DNA of 64,000 bases. It comes from Anoplolepis gracilipes (taxonomy: Eukaryota; Arthropoda; Insecta; Hymenoptera; Formicidae). Shown one piece after another: positions 1 through 9,978 of this stretch (the first letter of the stretch is position 1; each line of letters begins with the position of its first letter). Position numbers and translations under genes: made by a program. The stretch is taken from contig NC_132982.1 of NCBI RefSeq assembly GCF_047496725.1, positions 5,597,001-5,661,000 of the forward strand, in the 5' to 3' direction. The notes below the pieces were generated by a model. That model had not been told where the DNA came from and did not search any database. It saw only the letters and a list, made by a program, of their open reading frames with translations.

Positions 1-3000
1 CTTTGGCTCGTTTTCCTTTCTTAACCACACGGTCGGTTTAGTATTATGGAAATTTAGATTATTCTCAGCCTGCATCACGATCGGGATGTCCCACTGATAT
101 GATACTTTTGCTGTCGATTGTGGCGGTACGTCTCGCAGATAGACTTTCTGAAAACGCAAACAGAATATTTCGAAAAAATCAATATGTTTTATCTTATTAT
201 TTATATTTATTTATTTCGAGAAAAATTTTAATTAAGAGTTTCGTGAGATTTTTCATATATTTATGTATTATATCATACTTTTGTTTATTACACCTACATA
301 CATTATGTAAATGATTACATCTAAGGAAAGTATGAAAAAAGTTAGCAATATTAATTAGAGATAGAAATTTAAAAATATGCAATATATCAAATACAAATTA
401 AATCAGATTTAAAGATTCTAGTAGCTATGAATTATTAAAAATCTAGAGGTCTGTAATTTTTAACGCATGTGTTATATTGCGCAGATTTGTATCACGTAAT
501 GCACACAGCGATATAAAACGCATACGTTAAAAGTTACAGAATAGACCCTCTGGAATTATTTATTTCATTGAATGAAACTCGCGCATGCAAATTAAACGCG
601 TAATTGCGACTCTTGTAATCATTTTATGTATTTCCATAAGATAGACGCACAACTATTGCGTAGCACTAGACGTGTTTGTACTAAACACATCAGTCCTTGA
701 CTTTACTATTTTTTTTTCCTCAAAATTATGCGGCTGTTATAATGTATGCTACTTCGGGGATTAAAAACACTTGTCAATGCAATCAGATGAAGAGTACTAT
801 ATAAATGTTTCTTTACGAATAACTAATTAATGTCTGTGTTTCTTTCTATGCGAGAAACAATACGTTTGTTTTAGATAAAATTTGCTTAATTGATTTAAAA
901 ATTGTATTTATACATATATTTATGCAATAATATTTTACTATTATTTATATCTACTAAATCATACTATTTTTATTTATTATTATATATGATTTCCTTTTTC
1001 TAGTCTTCACACGTCTCAAGTTTCTTTTATGACAATGTAATGTATATATATTATACATAATATGTTTGACCTCTTTCACATAATTTATTTCACAGGAACA
1101 TTTAGTGTGATATGTATTCTAAAATCAACATTATTACTTCTCAGTTTCACGCATTTTTGTCTGTTGATTCTCAACTACCGAAGTACATATATGTAACTTC
1201 CGCTGTCGAGGAATGCCTTAATCGTGAATAAACAACACACACGTGGCCATCTCGTCATTTTATCCGTGCGAAAATCGTATCTGCCTTCTTTCGTACGTCG
1301 CATGTCCTTGCGGGAAATAACGCGTTTATCTAACTTACCTGGCTGAGATTAATTTTTCTAGTTTCGTAATCGCGAATGACCGTGACCAACGGCACTCGAT
1401 CCCGATTGATCCATGATGCGGCGATACCGTTAATGGTCAGACCTGACGGTAGATTGTTCGTCTCGTTCGCCAAATCGTTCAGATAGGTGAAGATGTCATT
1501 GGCGAAGAAGGTTCTGCGGTCTCTAAACACGAAATATGCGATTTCGCGATATGTAAAATTTGTGATTATTATAATTATCGATAAAAATAGCCGAGAAGCA
1601 GTGCGCGAATATAGATAGTTTTTTTATACATTTTAACTATTCACAATTTTTATCTATTTTATTATATTTTATTTATGCCAGAATTTATACTTTATTCCTG
1701 AATATATGTTTTGTAAAAATAATTTGCCTTTTTATGTAAAAAAATTTTATATTAGAATCTGCTTCCCGACTAATTAATGAAGGCAATTACTACTCTTTCG
1801 ACTGCTGATGGAAGAAATTTCTCACGCTCTTCTGGAACAGTTCGTGACCAAGAGTGTAATTAAACATTCGGAAAACCAACTCGGCTGTAAAATCCGAAAG
1901 AATGAATAATTAATTTCAAAGACTTACAAATCGCTTGAATTTACTTAAATTATACTTGAAATTATTTTCTTTTTATATCTGTGTCCATGTATTTAAATAT
2001 TCTCTCAAGTATTATTCTCTTATAGGTAATATAAATTATAATGCATTTTTTTTGCCATTTATATGTCACATAAAAATTTTAAATTGATTAAAAATTTTTA
2101 TGTATAAATTATAAATTATAAATTTTTATATTTTCATGAAATAATTTATTTTAATTACCTTTTGTCCATGTTGCTTCGTGTCTAATTCCAGCTACTCTAG
2201 AGAAAGGTGCCGTCTGTGCAAATTCATAATACAGAGAATATAACACTGTCATGGGCCATTTTCCTTCCATTTCATCCGGATTGAGCTGTGAGCAAGTGAG
2301 TATAAAATATTATATTTTATTCCTTGAAAGCTAATAATTATACAATTTTATTATAAAAGATAAAGGATAAATTTAATGCAATTATTTGCTAACATTTCTA
2401 TTTGTAATAACATTTTTCTAATATAAATATTTTTTCAATATTTTTAATAACAGAAATAAATAACGTAAACTTACATCAATTGTCGTCATGGATGCTAAGA
2501 ACGAATTAAGAGCTTTGTTAACCGGCGCATCATTTCGACGATACGGAGTGACGGCTTGACCGATCCATTGATAGAGAAGTTCGTAGGCAGTGGTCCACAC
2601 TAGAGAACTGCTGAGTTCACTTTCCCTAAAGGTAAATAGTTATTTTATATATATGTATCAGAGAAATATGAGAAATTCTTACTTACTTGAAGAACATGAG
2701 ACCCCAATTGTCAGAAGCTTTAGAAGTGGTATACATGGGAATCGCCATCACGTCCAACTTGGATAAACCGAAAGAGCTGTTGAAATAATTTTGCAAATAA
2801 TTAATGATTCTCACGACTTTATCGGGAACGTCATCCAGCGACTCCAAGAATTCCTTGCGACCCCAAACTTTCACTTGTACTTTTCGTCCGTCTATCGTAT
2901 TTATTTCTTCTAAGGGATCAATGGCCAATAAGTCCGATATTATGAGGGCCAGTTGGTTCGTCGATATTCTCGGTGTTTTTTCAAATTCTTCCTCAATCTT

Positions 3001-4462
3001 CGGTTTGTCGGTCCATTCACGTAGGAAGCTTCAGAGAAAAAAAAACATATTAAAATGATATCAGAAAACATGTGATTTAAACTTGTAAAATTTAATACTA
3101 ATAATTTTTAGAATCTGATGGACATCATTAAATATTTAGAAATAATCGATTTCAATATGATATTCTCAAGATTGGAAGGTTTAATTTTAATATTTTTGCT
3201 ATACGTACATCGACGGTGTATTTGTGCGCGCCGTAAAACCTTTAGGATACGTTACTCTCAATTTAAAGGTCGCTTTGTAAGGCGGTTCATCCATGCAAGG
3301 GAGCATCTTCTGCGCGTTATCTAATTGTAAGTAAGTGGCGATGAAGGGACTGAAAAAAGAACAAAGAGCGATAAATTTTATTACTATTTTTAATTATTCT
3401 TTATCAGTTATAACTTTCTTTTTACACATCGAAATTCTAATAAATCTCTTAATATTAAGCATCTCGGAATTATTATTATATAAATTAATTATTTTAAATT
3501 TTCGTAGGATTAAAAAAATTACTTATACTATTCCCCCCTTAGAGAAAAATTCGTAGCAGATCATTTCTTATTGAAATTGATGAAAGCCTTGCTTTATAAT
3601 ATATTGTTATACTTACTGGTTTTGACCTTCGGAATCCATATATGTGCTTTTATAGAGGCCAGTAGTCTCATTGGTCGTAAGATTTCCATAGTACGTGATG
3701 TCCACCTCACAGGCACTTCCATTCTTCAGCATTTGTTCTAAGTGGATGATGTACCAGGATTTCTGTTTTTGTCGTTCTGTCCTTGCGATATTAACATCCA
3801 TCGATGCACCCTTCTCCCTTTACAGCAAACATGATACAAATGATAAAAATTTTATTATAATTTTTTATTATAATTTTTTATTATAATATTTTATAATTTT
3901 GAAACTTGTGAAATAACAACTTTGGTTATAATAATATCCGATCAAAATTATTACATCGGTCATAAGAATTACATTATATACTGTGACTTGATAAAAAAAA
4001 TAGAGCTTTTCAGCTTTGTTGTTTTACTCGCTTACGCTTCATCGGGTGCCAGTCGAATCATTCTGATGCTGACCATCGAAACCTCAAGATTTTGATGAAT
4101 GTTCAGAGTTATTCTATCGCTCATGTCTGACCAGGTGAGGTTGATCTTGACGCGACCGTTGAATTGATGGCTCTCCATGGAGGGCACATTGATATCCAAA
4201 TCATAACTGGTCGGCGTAACTTCGTTTGGTAATCTGTATTGACGCATTTTCGAGTAGTAGACATCGTTTAGGTCGATACTGCGCTTCCATCGGTTCTACG
4301 ATAGAATGACAAATTTTTTAATATTCTGACGATTGGATTATTATTGTGATTGCGGTGATAATTTTTAATTTGTTGGTACTATACTTCGTAGATGCTTTGT
4401 GGAAGACCGGGCGATATCCCCAACGCTAAAATAAACCCGGTGAGCAATGTTGTCCACATCAT
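1..4462 (-). CDS. M1 aminopeptidase N-like protein, catalytically degenerate, secreted or anchored form (gene 1, 3' partial)
   Basis: Exons on the minus strand, in coding order: 4385-4462, 4036-4295, 3617-3817, 3209-3349, 2687-3028, 2475-2625, 2159-2285, 1794-1884, 1339-1522, 1-147. All junctions are GT-AG and stay in phase, giving 574 codons before the window edge. The protein starts with a hydrophobic signal peptide (about residues 1-20). The M1 N-terminal domain follows, with RLPNEVTPTSYDLDI near residue 44 and the family block CMDEPPYKATF near 200. Family members use Zn2+ to remove N-terminal residues from peptides. Here GAMEN reads KASDN (330-334), HExxH reads YELLY (355-359), the third ligand Glu is Lys378, and the catalytic Tyr aligns with Trp431. 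The fold should persist, but zinc binding and peptidase activity are probably lost. Domain III is visible up to WLRKENEPK; the C-terminal helical domain lies outside the window. An acceptor at 4482/4481 shows an upstream 5' untranslated exon. Family assignment is firm; loss of activity is inferred. Confidence 0.9.
148..1338 (-). other. gene 1 last visible intron
   Basis: This AT-rich intron lies between the exon ending NLSQ (donor GTAAGT at 1333-1338) and the exon starting KVYLRDV (acceptor TTTTCAG at 148-154). I see no coding signal, RNA gene or notable repeat in it. Confidence 0.8.
2475..2625 (-). other. gene 1 zinc-site exon with degenerate HExxH
   Basis: This exon aligns with the M1 block HELAHQWFG...NDLWLNEGFA. 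It encodes TTAYELLYQWIGQAVTP and then NDAPVNKALNSF. The flanking family residues (QW, G, VTP, ND) are kept, so the alignment is unambiguous. Both zinc-binding His are Tyr, the catalytic Glu is kept, and the third ligand Glu is Lys. Acceptor TTTAG is at 2626-2630 and donor GTAAGT at 2469-2474. Confidence 0.9.
2687..3028 (-). other. gene 1 exon with degenerate GAMEN motif
   Basis: The exon encodes the end of the N-terminal domain (FEKTPRISTNQLALIISD, the family F..TP.MSTYLVA block) and the start of the catalytic domain, ending in KLDVMAIPMY and then KASDNWGLMFF. In active M1 enzymes this stretch reads PDF..GAMENWGL, where the Glu binds the substrate N-terminus. Only the Asn, Trp, Gly and Leu remain; Glu is replaced by Asp. 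Confidence 0.85.
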
Positions 4463-4481
4463 GGTGAATTATAAAATAAAC
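4385..4481 (-). other. gene 1 first coding exon with signal peptide
   Basis: Reading minus, an acceptor (ATTCCAG) ends at 4482, then a 19-base leader, then two in-frame ATG codons (4462 and 4459). The encoded start is MMWTTLLTGFILALG followed by ISPGLPQS, a short n-region, hydrophobic core and small residues, which is a typical signal peptide. The exon ends at 4385 before a GTATAG donor. The acceptor directly upstream of the ATG means that transcription starts in a separate exon nearer 5-6 kb. Confidence 0.8.
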
Positions 4482-4602
4482 CTGGAATCATGGTTAGTAT
4501 TTAATAAAAAGTTATTAAAATATATACTTGTTTTTATAATAAACACCGATATTGCATTTTGATATTATATTGTAAACTTGATATAGAATCAACTAAAGAT
4601 TT

Positions 4603-4608
<6 letters not shown>

Positions 4609-4634
<26 letters not shown>
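4609..4634. repeat. (CA)n microsatellite
   Basis: About 13 CA units, followed by a short TATATG tail. Confidence 0.95.
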
Positions 4635-4959
4635 TATGTATATATAATGCAAAAATAATCTAATTTATTTAATTGAATAGCTTGGTAAAATTAATTTTAC
4701 TGCTGAAAATAATTTAGATTAAATTAGATTATACAATAACACTGATACTTGAAATAAATTGGAAATGAGTAAGAAAGTAAGACTGGAGTTAACAAGAAAC
4801 ATATTAATCTCAAAGTTGAGTAAAAACTAAATTTTAGTTAATTTTAATTTTAATTCGAAAAAAAATAGATGGCTATCATATCTGTCACACAAAGAGACTT
4901 GTAATAATCTTAATAAAATTTGACTGCCGATTTTACAAGTACATTTGGTATAGTCGATT

Positions 4960-5790
4960 CTTTAAAGAAAGGATTATGTCGTGTTACGGAAACTTATTTT
5001 TTTAATCCCGAATGCTTACGATGTTATCCTCGTGACGGACGTGCACGCCTGAGGGACGCAGAGGACGATCTGTCAGCGGCCCGCGACTACGGTTTGCCAA
5101 GAACCGACTCGGATGTCACCACGTCCTTGGTTGACCTTGATACTCTCTTCAAGAAGAGACAGTTTTACCCTGGAGAGGAGGATATTTCGACCAACTGTAT
5201 GACAGCGTAGCCGCGTGCGAACTGCGTTTGAGCGCTTCCTCGTAATCCAACGGTCGTCAAAAAGCGACGGAAACATGCGGAAAAACGCATGACGTGACCA
5301 TGTATCAAGGAGTTGGATTTAGTCGGGTCCACTTAGGGCAAATCGGCGGATCGTCATGCAATTATCCAATCTGGCGATCGCGGCCATCGTCTCGCTGAAG
5401 GGGAAGCTTAATCGCGACGAGTCAATCCGGACGCGGCCAAGAGGCGACGACGTCAACGGCCAATCTACGATCGACCGTTGGTGTCGATCAATGGGGGAAT
5501 AAAATGCGTGTCTCGTAAACCCGCCTGCCCAATGTCCCCTGGGACCTTGGCGCCATTGTACTCCCCTTTAAACTCTCTGTGCCACTGCGTCGCTATCACC
5601 GGGAACACGTGCCGTTCATTTGCGTGTCCGGTGCTCCTGGTACCGATCCCGAACCAAGCCCAATATGCATTTGGACCATACCATAACACCCCATATCGCC
5701 TCAATTGGATTTGATGAGGTGTTTTGTTCGCGAGTTTCTCTCGCGCAATAACTAGATCACTTCTAAGCTGCTCCAAGCAATCGAGAATGC
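4960..5790. other. CpG-rich island, unassigned
   Basis: Base composition shifts sharply from the AT-rich surroundings to roughly half G+C with many CpGs. Frames of 78 to 103 codons are open on both strands (for example 5465-5776 minus and 5478-5714 plus), as expected by chance in GC-rich DNA. I recognise no protein. It could be the gene 1 promoter with its 5' untranslated exon, or an old insertion. Confidence 0.35.
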
Positions 5791-5938
5791 GAGTGCTACG
5801 ATTTCGAAATAATGTTATCTATCTAATATTTTACAGATTTTTTTAGAGAAATAAATGGAAAATTTTGGAGAACATTTTTCAGCGAATATTGCTAATTAAA
5901 AATCTGATAATTTAATTTTGTTATTTATAGATTTTCAA

Positions 5939-5942
<4 letters not shown>

Positions 5943-5994
<52 letters not shown>
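5943..5994. repeat. (AT)n microsatellite
   Basis: About 26 uninterrupted AT units followed by imperfect AT-rich sequence. Confidence 0.95.
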
Positions 5995-6001
<7 letters not shown>

Positions 6002-6529
6002 GTATAATATACATATAATATATAATAACTTTTGTTAATACGTGTCCTGTTTCTGATTTCTTCAATTTCTTATTCTTTCTCTATAACTATGATTTCAGTT
6101 CGTCAACATCAAGAAGAAAGGATTTATCATGCCGCTCTTTTAACGGCAATTCTATCACACAAGATTTCGTTCCATGTGTCGCAATGAAGAAAAGAAAATA
6201 AGGCTATAAGGCGCGCAAAAAGTTCCGATAGCAAGTCTAATCACGAATTATGGCAGAAGCGCATAAGGATAAGGAGCGAAACGAACGGTCGACAATGACA
6301 CGCGGTGCTGACGAACCAATAGCAAAGTGGGGGCATTCACGAGTGTTTCTCGGCCAACATCCGCACCGCAAGGTAGAGCAGCTAATTGCAGTTGTACCTG
6401 TACGCTACCTGTACGCGATTGTGAATTTGTTTCCGCGTCGAAAACGTGTTCGCTTTTTAAGCCGTCACTCCGGCGTGATTTTCTTGTTTCAAGAATAACT
6501 TTACAACTTCCTTGAAAAAGATGCGGCGA

Positions 6530-6569
6530 GGATCCGTCAGCAGTTGGCAGTCCTATGGACAGCGAAATT
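6530..6569 (+). other. possible gene 2 5' untranslated exon ending at a GTGAGT donor
   Basis: A CpG-rich stretch ends at a strong donor (GAAATT|GTGAGT, cut after 6569). Gene 2 needs an upstream untranslated exon because an acceptor sits 8 bases before its ATG. This is the best donor I noticed upstream on the plus strand, but it is an inference without transcript support and the left edge is arbitrary. Confidence 0.2.
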
Positions 6570-8807
6570 GTGAGTGATAATAACTGCTTTTACTTTAGTT
6601 ACTCCTATGATTCTCGGCTCGCGTTGAGTAAAATAATTTACAAGTTTTTTTTTTTTTAATTAAAAAATAAGAATATTTTTCTAATTATTTTCTTACATAT
6701 TATAATAATCTCAAACTTAAAGAAATGTGACGATATTATTAAAAAAAATGTCTTTTCGAAAATATATAAATTAATGTCTACTTGTTTAATTGTTCTTTTC
6801 GGGAATGCATGCATGACGTATTAATGGTTTCCGGCGACTATTATCATTCCACACCGTTGTTACTACAATCATTTTACCATTATAGAATTGGTTATGTTCA
6901 TCAGTTAGATATTATACTATAGATATTTAAAAAAAATATCTTTTTTATTAAAACAAATATCTCTGATATATTTTAAATTTGTATTCGAGAATTGTTCTTG
7001 AAAAAAAAACATTTAAACAAGCCTGCTTGAATTTAGTTTTACCGTCGACCAGCAAATATCAAATTGCTTATATCAACAATACGTCAACGTATGATGTATC
7101 AATTAATTTACATCACTGCGTCACACCGTTGCAGTTAGTCAATCCCCAATTATTTACAGTAGTTACAATTGTTGTTCTAAGCGAAAGGCATCTTGCTTTT
7201 TCTGCGAGAATTTCAGAGAATCCGGTTCGCAATTTTTCACTATATGAAACTTGTGAGAATTTAATTGTCTTTTATCTATTTATTTTATATTTATTTTTCA
7301 TTTTATATTTTCGATTAATCTTGTAGATTGTGTTTTCAGAATTGATAACAGCTAACGACAACTTTTTTGATGTGTGACTAAAAAAAAGTACAATTCTCGT
7401 TTAAACTTATATAATTCTAACTTATTGTTAGTTGATTTGAATACACAATTTAAAAGTCGGATTCATATAGTAAATTTTATAACGTAACTATACATATAAC
7501 GATAAAGTTATTGTCGAACAACTCAACATTAATCATATCCAGGCAAACTTATGAATGCTTTGTGAATGATTATAAAAACAAAAAAGTTATCTCAGGATGT
7601 GATTTTTTAAAAATATGCACGTGCATGTAGCGGTGTCACATCAATTTTTAGTATATTGGAATTCCTCCGACTTAATTATGTTGTTACTCTCTGATGTTAT
7701 CTGCTTGCTGCGTTACATACGCATCTGAAAATTACCTCAAAACACTTGCGATATTCTCGTTAATACTGATTGTATTAATTCTTACCAATAGCTTTGCACA
7801 AAAAAGTTTAATTAAAAATTACATTTTTATTAAAGTTTAATAATATTATATTTTCCGATTAAAGTTTAGTAATATTTTACGTGTAGAATGAAATAACATG
7901 ACAATCTAAATCTGAATGAACGATACGAATATAAAATGTGTGTTTGTGCGTGCATGTGCTATTTGATTTCCTCCTTTCATTCATTTAGTCGATTTTGCAT
8001 TAATGATAAATAATTAATTGAAATTTGATCAAAGAATCATTAATTAAAGTTAAATTTTAAAAGTTTCGTACATATTTATTTATATTTAAGTTTCTCATTT
8101 TCAATAGCAGTATTTTTCTTGATATATATTTTCCTTTCAAACAAGATATTGATGTTTGTTATGTGACAGTAATGTTCGCATGGTATAACAAGGAGCATGA
8201 TTTCACATGGTTATGAAGATCGCTACAACAAGATATATAATAGAATTACCGAGAAAACTAACCGGAATAAGAATATTATCAATCATAGTAGATTTGTGGA
8301 CAGTTATAATTCCTAATATGGCAAATAGTTAAAAAAAAATTTAACACCTTGACATTTTCCGATGCACTCCATTCGTTCTGAATACAGTAAAATGCAATAT
8401 CTTGGGAATAAATTCTATATTTTCAATCTTATTTATAAATACTATCTCAAATCAATCACATAGAAATAATGCTAAAGATATTCGTTGCATTTTTTTATGA
8501 ATTTATTTGATTTTTACCACTGCAATTTATAGCATTTGATGAGATGCAATATATGGAGTATTTTTTTAATAATATTTTATTATTTTTGATATAAAAATAT
8601 TTCTCGTTAGAGTCGCTAAAATCAACGTCGCGGCTAATAGCGATACGAGCGTTATCGGCGAAGCGATGATTATGCGAATGCTGGAGTTGATATATAGTCA
8701 GCGAATAATGTACAAGGTAGGACCTTGAAGCCGTCTCTTGCCGTATTTACGAGCATGTTCCGCGCGGGGCTATCGCGGATTCCTGCATCACGGGGAACTA
8801 ATTTCGT

Positions 8808-8815
8808 TGACGTCA
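8808..8815. promoter_or_regulatory. CRE-like palindrome TGACGTCA
   Basis: A perfect 8-base cAMP response element consensus lies inside the CpG-rich patch 8620-9010, about 1 kb upstream of the gene 2 start codon. A single match could be chance; its position in the GC-rich patch makes it a reasonable candidate. Confidence 0.25.
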
Positions 8816-9529
8816 TCTGCGCGCATTCCGCGCTCCTAAAGCGTTGCACTGTTAATGCAAAATTCGTCGTAGTGCGACGGAAAACTTTACGAATGATCGC
8901 GATTTTCTTTCTAAGTTTTACAAAATCTCGCTCGGGAATTCCGACTTGCCGATCGTTGATCGTTATTTACAAGCCTTCCTATAATTTTCACAATTTCCGT
9001 GATTGTTTTATGATCTAATCGATTAATCATACATGAAAATTACTGGTACTGATTGCAGCGGTTTATTGCATTTTAATAATAGATGTCTATTGAATCTGAA
9101 AAATGCTGAAAGGAATTTAATATGTTGATATATTAAAAAAAAAAAAGAATTTAATATTAAAAAAAAGGAACTTTTCCCTCCTTTAAAACATTAATATTAT
9201 AAATTTTCTTTCTCGTACTTCTATAAATATCTTTTTATTTTTGTTCTATTTATTTCTTCAGAATTCTTTGTGTCATCTATCTGTTTTTGTACCTGTCTCT
9301 TTTTTTCTATTACATTATTTTAAAATTTTAATATTTTTCTTCATAAAATTTCTAATTTTTTTAAATATTCGAATTTTTAAGATAAAATAATTTTTGAATA
9401 TAAAAAAACTTTCTTTAATGAAAGAAAATTTATAGCATAAGAATTTTTAACATTTATTTCTTGTTTCTAACATAAAAGAAAAATACTAAACTCAAAATTA
9501 ATTTTTCTGTATTTTTAAAATCATTTTAT

Positions 9530-9531
<2 letters not shown>

Positions 9532-9594
<63 letters not shown>
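9532..9594. repeat. (GA)n microsatellite
   Basis: About 31 perfect GA units end roughly 200 bases upstream of the gene 2 start codon. In insects, GA tracts can bind GAGA-type factors; that role is not shown here. Confidence 0.95.
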
Positions 9595-9597
<3 letters not shown>

Positions 9598-9787
9598 GTA
9601 TTTTTTATGTGAAAGTTTCATTATTTGGGATCTTATTATATAGCAACTGATATTTACAATAGTCCAAAAGTCTGATGCATCAAAAGTATTGATGATCAAA
9701 CTGTTTTATGATCAATAAGAACAGAACAATTAATGTCAATATTGAATGCAGCGATTTTTTCCAGATCATGCATTTAATATATTTCAG

Positions 9788-9978
9788 CTGACTGCATGAT
9801 GGAAACGTATTCAGGTAATACCGCGTTGGCTTCACCTACCGAAGAAATTATCCATCAACGGAAGGGTGGCTGGTTTTTAACGTACAAGAAGCTCATCTCC
9901 TTTATTGTCCTGATTGTAATTGCTGTAATCGTTGCGGGTCTGATTGGATGGAATATCGGAACGATGCCTAAAACAAGA
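9788..9978 (+). other. gene 2 first coding exon with type II membrane anchor
   Basis: Acceptor ATTTCAG ends at 9787, and the first of two in-frame ATGs is at 9796. The 61 codons give a short cytosolic tail, a basic stretch (YKK), a helix of about 23 hydrophobic residues (LISFIVLIVIAVIVAGLIG) and then the ectodomain stem. This is the topology of mammalian aminopeptidase N and A. The donor is AGA|GTGAGT at 9978/9979. Confidence 0.88.

Larger units (their letters stand above)
4482..9787. promoter_or_regulatory. divergent intergenic region between the two M1-like genes
   Basis: About 5.3 kb separates the first coding exons of gene 1 (minus) and gene 2 (plus). Both start codons sit just after splice acceptors, so both promoters and 5' untranslated exons must lie here. 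Most of it is AT-rich. Three CpG-rich patches stand out: about 4960-5790, 6110-6570 and 8620-9010. They contain overlapping open frames on both strands that match no family I know, so I treat them as non-coding. I could not place a TATA box or a transcription start with confidence. Confidence 0.5.

Noticed and set aside
1339..4462. Gene 1 as a pseudogene
   Set aside because: Ten exons keep phase and splice sites without a stop, and non-active-site family residues are conserved. This fits a maintained pseudoenzyme better than a pseudogene.
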